From Diadophis punctatus similis (taxonomy: Eukaryota > Chordata > Lepidosauria > Squamata > Dipsadidae): DNA of 64,000 nt. A model generated the notes under the pieces. That model searched no databases, was not told where the DNA came from, and saw only the letters and a program-made list of their open reading frames with translations. This document shows positions 1-18,556 of this stretch, piece after piece (the first letter of the stretch is position 1; every line of letters starts with the position of its first letter). The translations under genes and the position numbers were made by a program. The stretch spans positions 256,298,846-256,362,845 of the forward strand of contig JALIGW010000002.1 in NCBI GenBank assembly GCA_023053685.1. Reading direction: 5' to 3'.

Positions 1-382
1 TGGATTTTTTACCACTTTTTCCATCATTTTTAATTCTTTGTTTTGTTCACTGTAGCTAACCTTTGTGTGTCATTGTCGACTCCAAATGTGGTTGAATATT
101 TTCATTTATGGTCTTAATGATATATCCCTGCCTTAAATTCTCCAAAGCGCTTAAGCTTCCTAATCACATTTCTTGAGGCGAATTTCCTACTCAATCCTGA
201 TGTAAAAATTATTTTTTTTTCCTCATCATAGTTTAGATTTATATTCCTTTTTCACCATCTTCCTTTTCTTTCATCAGAAGAAGCCGGAGGGATATCTCCA
301 CGTTCTGGTCCCCCTTTTGCCGAGAGGTTGAGGGAATAATTTGTGAAGGGCAGCTATATGTATTGAATTAAAGAAATTTTAG
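1..382. other. Upstream flank of copy A, no gene
   Basis: No coding signal seen. Part of it (about 176-250) resembles 45720-45790 upstream of copy C, with a shared run around aggcgaatttcc followed by a T-rich stretch, so it belongs to the duplicated segment. The remainder is AT-rich and unassigned. Confidence 0.5.
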
Positions 383-868
383 AAATAGAAAAACAGAGTT
401 GGAAGGGACCTTAGAGGTCGTCTAGTCCAACCCCCTGCTTAGGCAGGAAACCCTACACCACTTCTGACAAATGGTTATCCAATATCTTCTTTAAAACCTC
501 CAGTGTTGGAGCATTCACAACTTCTGGAGGCAAGTTCTTCCACAGATTAATTGTTCTAACTGTCAGGAAATTTCTCCTGAGTTCTAAGTTGCTTCTCTCC
601 TTGATTAGTTTCCACCCATTGCTTCTTGTTCTGCCCTCAGGTGCTTTGGAGAATAGCTTGACTCCCTCTTCTTTGTGGCAGCCCTTGAGATATTGGAACA
701 CTCCTATCATGTCTCCCCTAGTCCTTCTTTTCATTAAGCTAGACAGACCCAGTTGCTGCAACCGTTCTTCATATGTTTTAGCCTCCGGTCCCCTAATCAC
801 CTTTGTTGCTCTTCTCTGCACTCTTTCCAGAGTCTCAACATCCTTTTTGCATCGTGGCGACCAACATT
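383..868 (-). mobile_element. CR1-type LINE, 3' end
   Basis: Read on the minus strand this gives the C-terminal part of a CR1 reverse transcriptase, with motifs such as LERVQRRATK, YEERLQQLGL and NLPPEVVNAP, followed by the family 3' tail (GGGGTTGGACTAGA region reading outward). The 5' part is missing, as is usual for CR1. The same 3' end recurs more than ten times in the window in both orientations. Confidence 0.9.
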
Positions 869-1346
869 TTTTAAAAATCAATAAATAAAAACCATTTTTC
901 TGATTGTGGCTTCCCTTTTTGTGTCCTGTCTTCCTCCCTTTCAGGCCAGAGTTGTTCTCAACAACCACAAGACACAAGCTGGGTTTCCCAGAGAACCTCC
1001 TGGTCCTTCTCTTCTGACCGCCGGCTGTTTCTGACAGGATTTGGACCCTTTTCTGGCCTCCTCGGATCTCTCCCCAGCCTTCAGGGCGGCTGTTCTTGAG
1101 GGAAGTGAGTTCAAATCCTCCAGAGAGGTTTATCTCCATCTCCACAGACGGTTCCTGGCAGGAAGGAGAGGAAGATGGAGAAAGTGCCACCTCTGGAAAC
1201 CACAAAGCTTTTCTTGGGCAGGGAGCCGTGGAGAAGGCCCTTTCTTCCCCCTGCTCCCAAGCCCATCATCCCTGCCCTCCCGCTTCCCCTCAGACGCGCC
1301 CCTCTTTTTCCCGCCTTTAATACGATCCTGGCACTTTGCCCCAAAT

Positions 1347-1362
1347 CCACCAGGGGGCGCCC
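1347..1362 (+). promoter_or_regulatory. CTCF-like motif upstream of copy A
   Basis: CCACCAGGGGGCGCC matches the core of the vertebrate CTCF consensus. The same motif occurs at the same place relative to exon 1 in copies B, C and D. Binding is inferred from the motif only. Confidence 0.6.
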
Positions 1363-1394
1363 TCTGCCAAGGCAAGGGAACTCCAGGCGCTTCT

Positions 1395-1463
1395 CCATTG
1401 GTCCACTGGAGGACGAACGTCACGGCTGGCTTTCCAGAGGAGGCTAAGAAGGAAGTGACATCA
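1395..1463 (+). promoter_or_regulatory. Core promoter of copy A: inverted CCAAT and ETS/CRE box
   Basis: CCATTGG (inverted CCAAT, 1395-1401) is followed by GGAAGTGACATCA at 1451-1463, which resembles the ETS plus CRE/ATF composite of housekeeping promoters. No TATA box is evident. All four gene copies share the layout, which supports a real TATA-less promoter. The start site cannot be fixed from sequence. Confidence 0.6.
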
Positions 1464-1479
1464 CTGAGCCTTACCGCTC

Positions 1480-1576
1480 TAGGACGCCACACTCGCTCTC
1501 CTTAAACCATGGGGCTTGCATGAGACGGAGAGGCTGCGGGAAGAGTCTGGCGGGAGGACATCTAGACGTGCCCCAG
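1480..1576 (+). other. Non-coding exon 1 of copy A (approximate start)
   Basis: A stretch conserved in all four copies ends in a clear donor, CCCCAG|GTGA, at 1576/1577. The start is an estimate placed just downstream of the ETS/CRE box. It would be the 5' UTR exon spliced to the SCAN exon at 1942. Confidence 0.55.
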
Positions 1577-2140
1577 GTGAAGGGGGGGTTCTTCCCGAGT
1601 CCCATGCTCCCCAGCCGCCCTCTCCCTGCAGGGGAAGCGGAAGAAGCGGGGAGAGGGGAGGGTGGGCCTTGCGGAGGCCCAGCAGGAGAGGAGAGAAGCG
1701 GGGGGGGGAGGAGGAGGCAGGATTCGCACCAGGCTCCCCGAGGGCCCGATCCTGTCTCCGGAGGGGGAGAGAAGCGGGGCGGCCTCTCCAGCTGCCTCCT
1801 TCCCGGCCCTGCTTGAGGGGACCTGGCCCTGCGCTGGGATGAGCCGCTTGGGGCTCCGGGCAGGTTGGGTGAAGGTCGCTCAGTGGCTGAATTCCACTTT
1901 CTAATTCTTGGCGTTTCTTTTTCTTCTTCTTCCCATCTCAGATACAGAAACTGGAAGCCATTTGTGGTCTTTGCAAGGCAAAATTTTCTCTTCGTGGGGG
2001 GTGGGGGGGAAAGAAGGCAGAATAACTTATAGGGATCAGTCCTGCGGCCCTAGAAATGGTCCTGTGAAGGAAAAAAGGCACCTGGAGACCCACAAGAGTC
2101 CTTGGACCCATTTGGAGTTGCTCTGCAGGACAGAGAAAGG

Positions 2141-9540
<7,400 letters not shown>

Positions 9541-9589
9541 GTTTGTATGTGTATGCATATTGTGACTTTTTGATCCAAATGAGAGAACG

Positions 9590-10420
9590 TTGAATCCAAC
9601 AAAATGAAACTTAATGTGGAGAAAAGTAAAATTTTACACCTGGGCAGGAAAAACATTACATGAAACCTGGCTCAAAAACAGTAATTGTGAGAGGCACCTT
9701 GGGATTCCAAATGGATGATCACTTAAACATGAGTGACATGTGTGCGGCAGCAGCCAAAAAAGCTAAGATAAAATCCTTGATTGTATAAACAGGCATAGAG
9801 TCCAAATCACGTGAAGTATTAGTACCGTTTTATAAAGCCTTGGTAAGACCACACATGGAATACTGCATCCAGTTTTGGTCATCACATTACAAAAAAAATT
9901 TAGACTGGAGAAAGTGCAAAGAAGAGCAGCTAAGATGATTAAAGGCCCGAAGACTAAAACATATGAAGAACGGTTGCAGGTTTTGGGTTTGGCTAGTCTA
10001 CAGAAAAGAAGGATTAGGAGTGACATGATAGCAGTATTCCACAGGCTGCCACAAAGAGGAGGGGTGTCAATTTATTTTCCAAAGCACCAGATCCAAGTTT
10101 TTTTTGTTGCTCACATCATTTCCAACAGGAGTGACAAGATAGCAGTATACCAGTACTTGAGAGGTTGCCACAAAGAGGAGGGGGGTCAATTTATTTTCCA
10201 GAGCACCATAGGGCAGGACAAGAAACAATACATGTAAAATAATCAAGGAGAGAAGCAACCTCGAATTAACGAGAATCTTCCTTACAGTGAAGACAATTAA
10301 CCAGTGGAACAGCTTTCCTTCAGACATTGTGATTGCTTCATGACTGGACATTTTTAAGAAGATAGTCACTTGTCTGAAAGAGATCCTATAGGAATATCAA
10401 TGGATCCTGAAATGGTTTAG
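9590..10420 (+). mobile_element. CR1-type LINE, long 3' fragment
   Basis: Plus strand. It starts in the reverse-transcriptase region (AAATGAAACTTAATGTGGAG) and continues through LEKVQRRAAKMIKGP and YEERLQVLGLASL to the divergent tail. The region around 10020-10190 carries a partial internal duplication. It separates the copy A stop from its poly(A) signal and is missing behind B and C. Confidence 0.85.
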
Positions 10421-10620
10421 GATCTCCTGCTTGAGCCGAAAGTACTGATAGGGGCGCCAGCCGCCGAGGACTCGTACAGGGCTTAGGACTTCAGGCACCA
10501 GGGCTCTGTCAATTCCTGGATGGACAGAAGGAGAAAGTTGTGTCTCCGGGGGGTGGGGTGTCTTTAAAAAGAAAAAAAAACTTCCAATTCACTAGTGGAA
10601 TCAGAAGTGAATTAAAATAT
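10421..10620. other. Unassigned 3' flank of copy A
   Basis: GC-richer stretch (ggcgccagccgccgagg...) without a recognised element or frame. Confidence 0.3.
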
Positions 10621-10686
10621 CTCTTGATTCATGCCATCTGTATGTTTACTTACTAAAATTAATCTATTCGAGTTGAAGATGTTTTC

Positions 10687-10692
10687 AATAAA
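10687..10692 (+). terminator. Ancestral poly(A) signal of copy A
   Basis: AATAAA in tttcaataaaatgcc. The same block lies about 160 bp behind the stops of copies B (39204) and C (55209). In A a CR1 insertion has moved it about 1.26 kb from the stop, so it may no longer be the one used. Confidence 0.5.
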
Positions 10693-11049
10693 ATGCCAAA
10701 TTGAAACTTTAATTTCCACTTAATGCTCCGTCCATTTTCTTGCGGAAATATTTTTTCTCATCCAGAATTTGCATTTTTTGTTCAAACAAATAGTCACGAT
10801 TTTCACTTTGTAAAGCCACTGCCTTCTTTTTAGCTATTCCACAAAGTTCTTTAATGTTTCCAGATGCAAATGGGCTTATTATGGAGGTTGGGGGGAGAAC
10901 CCATACAGGAAATGTTGTTCTTTGTCTGGGTGGCAACCAGATTAGATCCTGGCTTTAAATTACAAATAAGAAATTGAATGTCCTTCAGTATTATAGAATT
11001 AACACTTATTAAAAACAATCCCTCAACAGAGAGGAACTTTGTTAGCAAA

Positions 11050-11611
11050 ATACTCTGAGATGGAGTGAACCTTTAAAGGACCCTCTTGGGGTGCTCACCC
11101 AGACACCACCACCCCACTTAATCCATCCAAGAGTTGTGCCAGTTGGCGTATTTGATGAAGGGGGAGATCAAGAGGGATCCTCTCCAAGCTCTGCTGTGAT
11201 CCTGAGATCGGCTTGATCTCTGCCCTAATTGCCCCACCTTTTCTTTCCCCAAGATTGCTCTCCCTCTGGATACCTTCCCCCCTCCCTGCTACCACCCTCC
11301 TGGGCAGAATCTGCCATATCGGAGTGCAACCCCTCCCCACCTCCTTTCCTGGGAACAGCTGGGAAGGAGGCTTTCCGCCTGCAAGCACAGCCTGGTCTGG
11401 GGGGGGATCTCCCTCCGAACCCCCCCAAATCTCCCCGCTCAGCAAGGATCTCAACATGGCCCTGCCAAAGCCTTGGTATGTCCTGGAATCAGAGGGTGGC
11501 CAGGGCTCTGGACAGGGTCAGTCCCATGTGGCATCTGAAGTAACCAACTTGGTCTTCCGTTATGGGTCCTGTTGTGTCTCTCCCGTCTCTCCTTGTCCCC
11601 CTTCCCTCCAG
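11050..11611 (+). other. Class II beta intron-like flank
   Basis: Closely matches 39560-40090 ahead of the second class II beta relic (ccctcttggggtgctcaccc..., later gtaaccaacttggtcttcc). No beta-1 exon is recognisable. Probably intron 2 of the ancestral gene. Confidence 0.45.
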
Positions 11612-11873
11612 CCAAGCCAATCGTCTTCATCTCCGCCACCAAGATGAACCCCGCTTCCCCCAACACCATCCTCTGCACCGCGATCGGCTTTTACCTCGTG
11701 GAGATTGAGGTCCAGTGGCTGAAGAACGGGCGGCTGGAGAAGGAGGGCGTGGCCTTCGGGGAGGAGCTCCAGAAGAGACTGGACCTACCAGCTCCAGGTG
11801 ATGCTGGAGACCCAGCCCCAGCGGGGGGACCTCTACACTTGCAAAGTGGGGCACACCAGCCTGGACTGGGGAC
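11612..11873 (+). pseudogene. MHC class II beta, broken beta-2 exon
   Basis: After an acceptor (CCCTCCAG|CC) the frame reads an immunoglobulin C1-type beta-2 domain: [33 protein letters not shown] and, in another frame, [15 protein letters not shown]. Both disulfide cysteines are visible, but a deletion of about two bases near 11773, compared with the copy at 40160, throws the frame. No beta-1, transmembrane or signal exon is nearby, and the 3' exon end is abnormal. A dead fragment of an antigen-presentation gene. Confidence 0.85.
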
Positions 11874-11993
11874 CCCATCCTGGTCTTGGGATCCCATCCT
11901 GCCCTCAAAAGGGGGAGAGAGCAGTGGTGGGATTCAACCCATTTAACAACTGGTTCGTCGAAAATGTGAGTGCGTGCGCGTGCACACGGCATC

Positions 11994-12316
11994 TGTCAGG
12001 CAGTGATTTTGTGTTGCCTGTTACATGTATATGCAGGGAGATGCATCCCTATCAAATATAATGGTTTATTCCTGAGCACGTGATTAATATGTTCCTAGTA
12101 CGCATGTGTACATTCCTTTCTTTCGATCTTTTTTTTTGTCTTCTGCTTCTGTACGAAGCAACACCTATGTTTATAGCCAGGATGTGATTTATTATTTTTT
12201 TGTAACGAAATAAATATCTTATACCTTAGAATTATACTGTGGTTTATTTTTGATAATGTCAGAGTTTCAGGAAAAGATTCATTTCGCCTCTGATGAGAGT
12301 AATTCTTATCTTAACA
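11994..12316 (+). repeat. Copia 5' LTR
   Basis: 323 bp, TG...CA ends. Contains an AATAAA at about 12207 (aacgaaataaatatc). Partner of the 3' LTR at 17195. Confidence 0.93.
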
Positions 12317-12334
12317 TGGTAGCAGAGGATGGTT
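12317..12334 (+). promoter_or_regulatory. Copia primer-binding site (initiator tRNA-Met)
   Basis: TGGTAGCAGAGGATGGTT directly follows the 5' LTR and is complementary over 18 nt to the 3' end of vertebrate initiator tRNA-Met including CCA. Confidence 0.9.
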
Positions 12335-12442
12335 CCTGGATCTCAATTAATTCTGACAGATTCATTGCGTTTAGCTCAGCTAGAAAGATAAGAATGTTTT
12401 TGGCTGTTTTGAAGTGAAAACGGCATAAATCTCCTAAAAAAA

Positions 12443-13499
12443 ATGACTTCTCCAGAGAAAGAACTTTTACTCCTCCTTGACCAGCCGATTGAAGAAATAC
12501 AGAAACCTCAAGAGGCACCCTATCTGCCTGCATCCTCTCCGCTACTAATAACTGCACCGAGACAGACTGACATCGCATCTCTGCAAACTTCTCCGATGCC
12601 GTCTCCCACACCTTCAATTACAGCGGCAGAGGCATTAGACCAAGAAAAAGAATTTCAAAGGTCAGTCAAAGTAAAAAAAACACATTTTTCCCGGGTGCTA
12701 GTTCAACTCAAATGGGGGCCATTCCAAAAATTACTCATTATGAGCCAATTCCGACTCAATTACTTGAAAGTTTTTCTGAGGGAGTTCCCTCAACCAACGT
12801 ATCAGTCACAAAAAATTTATTGATACACGTCACAAAGACCTTCTTGCTAGTAAAGACAGAGAAATTGAATACTTAAGAAAGCAGTTACTAGAAAGCCAAC
12901 GCCCATATGAAAAACAAGATGTCTGCCAGCTTTCTCATATTTCAAAACCCCTTACTGGGCCTTCTCTTCCGGTCTCTCCAACATTAGAGTCCCACCCCAA
13001 AATGGGTGTTACCTTTCATATGCCGGAAAGGACATATGACTATACATCAATAGGGGCTGGCTCTGATCAAAGATCTTATGAACAAAGAGACTCTCCCAAA
13101 AGTAATGTTACAGTGCCATCTGGTGGACAAAATAATATAACAGAAACCATGTTTGAAATCTTACTAAAAAGATTAGATCTTCTGAGGTCAGGCACAAGAC
13201 AACCTTTGTCACCTATGCCACCTGAAAGTTTTGGATCGCAGTTTGCTCCACCTACACCTTTAGCTCAACAACAATCTTTTCAGCCTGCCCAAATAATACA
13301 GGCACAAAGTGCACCACCCATTCCTATGGCTGCACAAATTATGCAGCAAACTCAAGCTGCTTCACAGGCTGGAATTGCTACAGCTTCTGCTGTTCCAACT
13401 ACACAACAGCAACCCCAAATGGGACAATTGCTTATTCCAATGCAAGCTCCTACGCCTGCCCCAACCTTTTGCTCAAAGAACTGTGGACAACGTTTGTAG
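12443..13499 (+). pseudogene. Copia gag, frame-broken
   Basis: An ATG at 12443 opens a frame that stops at 12823; the gag-like frame carries on from before 13002 in another phase to a stop at 13499, with Gln/Pro-rich sequence at its end. The zinc knuckle CQYCDCVGHTSRDC (C-x2-C-x4-H-x4-C, 13621-13662) lies in yet another phase, joined to pol. At least two shifts therefore separate capsid, linker and knuckle. The second may be decay or a frameshift site; sequence alone cannot tell. Confidence 0.75.
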
Positions 13500-16002
13500 A
13501 ATTTTAACAGAATATGAAGATATTGCACTTGCAGCCCCACACTTGCAGCGCCCCCTAGCTGCAACATGCCTTCCACTTAGAAGACTCCCAGAGAGGGAAT
13601 ATACTCCAAGATTGCTACGTTGCCAATATTGTGATTGTGTAGGTCACACAAGCAGAGATTGTATTCAATTGCAACGCACTCAATTTCCTGTCCAGCCCAG
13701 AGGAACAGATTTCAGGGATCAGTACCAACCCAGAAGCACAACCTACAGGAGAAGTGCATCCCAGCCCAGAGGAACAGTCCACAGAGGCAGCAGAAGCAGA
13801 GGTGGCAGCCAACGTCGCCCAGGTCCACGGCGCAACCCATTTGGCCCATATGCCACTCTTGCCATCACACAAGCTGTCCAACCCTGTCAGCAATATGATA
13901 GACATTTATTGTGGACTTTGGACTCAGGTGCCTCAATTAGCATTACTTACCAAAAGCACCTTTTCAAAGAAATGCATGCACCAGAACCAGAACTTCGTGA
14001 ACTTTATACATTCACTGAACGTCCTTGCAAAGTCGAAGGAAAAGGGACTGTTTACATTGAAGAGTTAGATACACTGGTTCCAGATGTTTATTATGTTCCT
14101 GCTGCAGCTTTTAATTTGCTTAGTTATATCCATTTAATCAATATTTTAGATTTTCAGATTCATCATTTTAAGAACGCAAGCTACATTGTTAAGAATAGTA
14201 TGATTGTTGCAGACACAATTGTGATTGCTGGAGTCTTCTACTTAAGGCCAAAACCTGAGCCTCAGAAACAAGCAGGTATAATACCTTCCATTAATGGCAA
14301 TGCAGGCCCAGAGAGAGCTGTCCAAGAGAGAGATCCTGTAATTGCCTCACTGACTCCTAAAAGCAAACCTAAGGTTCCTAATTCAAATGTTAACTTTGTT
14401 AATTCTCTTATAGGCAGACCCTTACATTACAACTGTATACATAAATGGCACAGGAGAATGGGGCATGCCAGTTTTGACGTCCTTAAGCGGATGCCATTGT
14501 TTGCCCAAGGTTTGAATTTCAAAGGATGTAAGGTACATTTGGATTGTGCTGTTTGCAAAAAGGCAAAATCAAAGGCAGCAGCCATTCCAAAACATGCTAT
14601 ACGTAAGTCAACACGCATTTTTGATTTGGTTCATACTGATATTGTGGGTCCTTATGGCCGAACTATTGGCGGTAAAAAGTATTTCTTAACTATTGTTGAT
14701 AATCATTCTAGATATGGTTATGTTTTTCCTATGAGAGAGAAATCTGAAATGTTTCAGACCTTTAAAGATTTTGCAATACAGGCCTTCAATCAACATGGGG
14801 TGAAGATCCGCAGAATCCAGAGTGATCGTGGTTCCGAGTTCATGTCACAACGTTTCCAGGACTGGATGCGCAGAAACGGTATCATTCACCAAACATCTGC
14901 CCCATTTACGCCGGCTCAAAATGGAGTCGCAGAACAACGGCAAGGGGTTCTCCAAACCATGATGCGCTGCCTTCTAGAAGATGCTAATCTGAAACATTCA
15001 TTTTGGGGCGAAGCACTTAAGTATGCAAACTACCTTATTAATCGCACTTGGAGTAGTGTGATTGACCAAACACCTTTCTACATGCTGCATGGCTACCAGC
15101 CAGATCTTTCTAATCTACACATTTTTGGTTCATATGCAATGGTGAACATTCCATTAGCGCTTAGAAGAAAAGGTGGCCAAATTGCTAAGAGACTGAGATA
15201 TATGGGCATTGATGACAATTCGAAATGGGGAAAATTCATTGACTCTAACAATATGATTACAATTTCTAATTCTGCTAACTTTGAAGAAGATTGGTCCAAA
15301 ATACATTCTAATGATTCTGGAGTTTATTTTCCCAGAGATGATACATCCAACATTCCATCTTCACCTGCCGCGGACGCTCATGCTAGCGACAACGATGGAG
15401 ATGAGGAAGATGAAGAAGATTGGACAACCGCTCCAAGACGTTCCAAGAGAACTACAAAAGGTATTCCTCCAAAGAAATACACATTGCAATGCACAAACAG
15501 ACCACCACCATTGGTCTGTAACGTTACACTTCCACCAGAGACTTATGCTCAAATCAAATATCTTTCACAAGATGAACAAGATAAATGGCACACCGCCATG
15601 CAAGTTGAGATGGACAGTCTCCAGAATCTTAAGGTATTTACACCTGCAGCACCTCCTCAAAACAAGAAAGTCATTGGCACACGATGGGTGTACAAAATCA
15701 AACAAAAACCAGATGGTGAACTATTATACAAAGCAAGACTAGTAGCACAAGGTTTCGCACAAAGTTATCCTGATGATTACACAAACACTTACTCACCTAC
15801 AGTGCGGACTGAAAGTATGAAAATAGCCTTAACTACAGCTTCCATTCTTGGACTTGAAGTTTTCCAATTTGATGTTGAAACTGCCTATCTACATGCAGAC
15901 CTAGATGAAGAAATCTACATGAAGTGCGCCCCCGGATTTCGTGACAACCTCAGTGGGGAGAAGGGGACACGTGGATTCTCAACAAAAGTCTTTATGGTCT
16001 GA
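13500..16002 (+). CDS. Copia pol: protease, integrase, start of reverse transcriptase
   Basis: One long open frame. Zinc knuckle at 13621-13662; aspartic protease motif LDSGAS near 13918; integrase HHCC zinc finger (HRRMGH ... CAVCKKAK, about 14450-14570); catalytic Asp-Asp-Glu in HTDIVGPYG (about 14630), IQSDRGSEF (about 14815) and NGVAEQRQG (about 14925); then reverse transcriptase from RWVYKIKQKPDG (about 15685) to AYLHADLDEEIY (about 15890). The frame is lost at about 15945-15960, where extra bases follow GFRDN. The start cannot be set because the gag junction is out of frame. Confidence 0.88.
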
Positions 16003-16013
16003 AACAATCAGGT

Positions 16014-16873
16014 TTGATGTGGTATAACTGTCTCAAAGACAAACTAAATTCAATGGGCTTTATTAAGTCCGAAACTGATGAATGCGTGTTTACAAAAAGG
16101 TTTAGGGATGCATATGAAATTGTTCTTGTTTATGTAGATGATATTGTTTACATTGGTCCTAACAAACACATGAGTGAAATTTTTGTTTCAGGTCTGAAGA
16201 GATTCTTCACACTGAAGTCACTAGGTCACATCAATGATTATTTAGGTGTACAGATTGAAAAGACACAGAAGGGGTTTAGCCTCTCACAACAAGCCAAGAT
16301 AGAACAACTCCTACACTATTGCAACATGCAAGATGCTACACCGACACACACTCCTATGCAAACAGATTTTTGTAATCTGAAAGATGAACAAAATCCTGAG
16401 TTCAAGGATCAAACACTTTATCGCTCAGTAATTGGTTCATTACTATACATTAGTGGTTGGACTAGACCAGACATAGCACTTAGTGTCAATTTGTTGTCAC
16501 GACATGTAGGCAAAGCCACAGAATTCCACTGGTCATGTATTAAGAAGTTACTGAGATACCTAAAATACACTCAACACATGAAATTAAAGCTAGAACCTAC
16601 ACATTCTGATTTTGCTGACTTGTATTGTTATGCAGATGCTGACTGGGCAAGCGATAAGGAATCAAGAAAAAGCACATCAGGTTTCATAATGTACCTGAAT
16701 GGATGTCCCGTTCATTGGAACGTGAGAAAACAGAGTTTTGTTTCCCGTTCTTCCACCGAGGCGGAATATGCGTGCATTTCTGACGCTAGTAATCAGTTAA
16801 TTTGGTTCTATTCTTTAGTTACAGATATCTGGACCAAACCGAAGAAGCCAATCACCATGATGGAGGAAAATCA
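16014..16873 (+). pseudogene. Copia pol: reverse transcriptase end and RNase H
   Basis: Resumes reverse transcriptase in another phase, with the catalytic YVDDI at 16131-16145, then RNase H with YADADWASDKESRKSTSG and STEAEYACISDA. It is cut by a short retroposon at 16874. The last RNase H segment continues from 16953 to a stop at about 17158 (ends LMCVE). Confidence 0.88.
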
Positions 16874-16946
16874 TGTTGTACGCCGCCCTGAGTCCCACGG
16901 GATTGGGCGGCCTATAAGAGCGTTTAAATAAATAAATAAATTAAAT
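16874..16946 (+). mobile_element. Retroposon tail inserted in copia RNase H
   Basis: About 73 bp (tgttgtacgccgccctgagtc... ending in AATA repeats) flanked by AAATCA at 16868-16873 and 16947-16952. The same tail, with ccgccctgagtcc and ggcggcatataa blocks, occurs at 19340-19434 and 51290. The uninterrupted reading is seen in the copia at 55.9 kb. Confidence 0.8.
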
Positions 16947-17184
16947 AAATCAATCAGTTGTTTACATTTTAGAAACACGTTTCACAGGTTCCAGGTCCAG
17001 ACACATTGACATTCGTTATAAAAATGTTAAAGATTTAGTAAGACAAGGTTTCATTAAGTTAGAATATGTGCCAACAGAATATCAGATAGCTGACATCCTG
17101 AACAAGCCGTTACCAGCAGCAAGACATGAATCTTTAACATATCTAATGTGTGTAGAGTGATATAAGCATATCCATCCAACCGAC

Positions 17185-17194
17185 AAAGAAGGGG
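17185..17194 (+). promoter_or_regulatory. Copia polypurine tract
   Basis: AAAGAAGGGG immediately before the 3' LTR; the same tract precedes the LTR of the minus-strand copia at 55700. Confidence 0.8.
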
Positions 17195-17521
17195 TGTCAG
17201 GCAGTGATTTTGTGTTGCCTGTTATATGTATATGCAGGGAGATGCATCCCTATCAAATATAATGGTTTATTCCTGAGCACGTGATTAATATGTTCCTAGT
17301 ACGCATGTGTACATTCCTTTCTTTCGATCTTTTTTTTTTTTTGTCTTCTGCTTCTGTACGAAGCAACACCTATGTTTATAGCCAGGATGTGATTTATTAT
17401 TTTTTTGTAACGAAATAAATATCTTATACCTTAGAATTATACTGCGGTTTATTTTTGATAATGTCAGAGTTTCAGGAAAAGATTCATTTCGCCTCTGATG
17501 AAAGTAATTCTTATCTTAACA
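17195..17521 (+). repeat. Copia 3' LTR
   Basis: 327 bp, near-identical to the 5' LTR; the length difference is mainly a longer T run near 17330. Confidence 0.93.
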
Positions 17522-17526
17522 GCATC

Positions 17527-17869
17527 TGTGCATGCATGTGCAGCTTCTGCGCATGCGTGCATGTCTTCCGTGCATGTCTACGCACACAACTCCCACGCAT
17601 GCATGGCTTTCGCCCCCCACCGAGGGTCTTTCAGGGCCTGCTCCGCTCCATCTTTGCTCTCCGGGTCACTTTTAAAGCGCTGCAGCGGAGATCTTGAAGC
17701 CTTCCCTTGCCGAGGCTCGGTAGCTCACAGAGACGCTCCATGTGGTCTCCGTGTCAGCAGCTGCTTCTCTCCGCTGCTGCTCTTGCTGGGAGAGAGAGTG
17801 TCTCTTGTGCAATTTAGCAACTGTGGGCCGCTGCTTTCCTCTTAAGTCTCATCTGGAAAGTGCATATCC
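17527..17869. other. Repeat flank interrupted by copia
   Basis: Starts with a purine-pyrimidine alternating stretch rich in gcatgcgtgcatg. It continues the repeat seen at 11921-11993 on the other side of the copia. No gene. Confidence 0.4.
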
Positions 17870-18227
17870 GTGTTCCAGTAAACACCCCCAACGAAATAAA
17901 ACTCTGACGCTAGAAGTTCCTCAAAGTTCCAATTTATTAGGGATGTCATGTTGGCACATCTGGGGAAAACCTGAATTTGAAAGAGTCAAGGGTTTCCCCA
18001 CCCAGTTGAAAGTTCACAACCCTGCCCCACACCCACAAGCTGATCAGATGGTCCAATGAAATCTTCACGCTCAACTAGATACTGTCTCCACGCAGGTGCA
18101 GGCACATTTGTCCTTGAGTAAGGAATTTTGTTATGACTAAGTTCCTACCGCTCCAACAAAAAAAAACCCTCCCAATAAAATATGTGGCAGTTGAAGCAAA
18201 CAGAAATAACGGCTACCAGAACTGACA
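17870..18227 (-). repeat. Gypsy LTR (far boundary approximate)
   Basis: On the minus strand it begins TGTCAGTTCTGG just after a polypurine tract (GAGGGGGGAAGCC, 18228-18240). The far end is placed near tgttccag at 17870; no second LTR is in the window, so this boundary is uncertain. Confidence 0.6.
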
Positions 18228-18327
18228 GGCTTCCCCCCCTCAGGAAAGGAACAAATCCTGGAATGAAATAAAAGTCAGGGGTTAATACAAGGATCACCTT
18301 AACCACCTCCCCCGCCCCCAGAGGAGA

Positions 18328-18556
18328 GGGAGCCGAGTTGGTGCAGTGGTTAAATGCAGCACTGCAGGCTACTGCTAGTTCAGCAGTTCAGCTGTTCAAA
18401 TCTCACCGGCTCAAGGTTGACTCAGCCTTCCATCCTTCTGAGGTGGGTAAAATGAGGACCCAGATTGTTGGGGGCAATATGCTGAACTCTGTAAACCGCT
18501 TAGAGAGGGCTGTAAAGCACTATGAAGCGGTATATAAGTCTAAGTGCTATTGCTAA
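18328..18556 (+). mobile_element. tRNA-derived SINE (Sauria-SINE-like)
   Basis: A tRNA-like head with A box (ggtgcagtggttaaatgc) and B box (gttcaaatctc), a conserved body (AAAATGAGGACCCAGATTG) and a TATAAG...TGCTATTGCT tail. Inserted in gypsy sequence. Not a functional tRNA gene. Confidence 0.85.

Larger units (their letters stand above)
11994..17521 (+). mobile_element. Full-length Ty1/copia LTR retrotransposon
   Basis: Two LTRs (11994-12316, 17195-17521) starting TGTCAGG and ending TTAACA, with target duplication GCATC at 11989-11993 and 17522-17526. Domain order is gag, zinc knuckle, protease, integrase, reverse transcriptase, RNase H; integrase before reverse transcriptase defines copia. 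By eye the LTRs differ by about three substitutions and a T-run length, so insertion is recent. Frame breaks in gag and pol and a small retroposon in RNase H make it non-autonomous now. It sits in a repeat just behind the class II beta relic. Confidence 0.95.

Noticed and set aside
11213..11647. Pro/Ser-rich plus-strand frame of 144 codons before the first class II relic
   Set aside because: It overlaps the intron-like region and splice acceptor of the class II fragment, and the frame is not kept in the homologous segment at 39.7 kb.
18328..18420. Possible tRNA gene (A and B boxes present)
   Set aside because: No cloverleaf can be drawn and the unit continues into a SINE body repeated elsewhere in the window.
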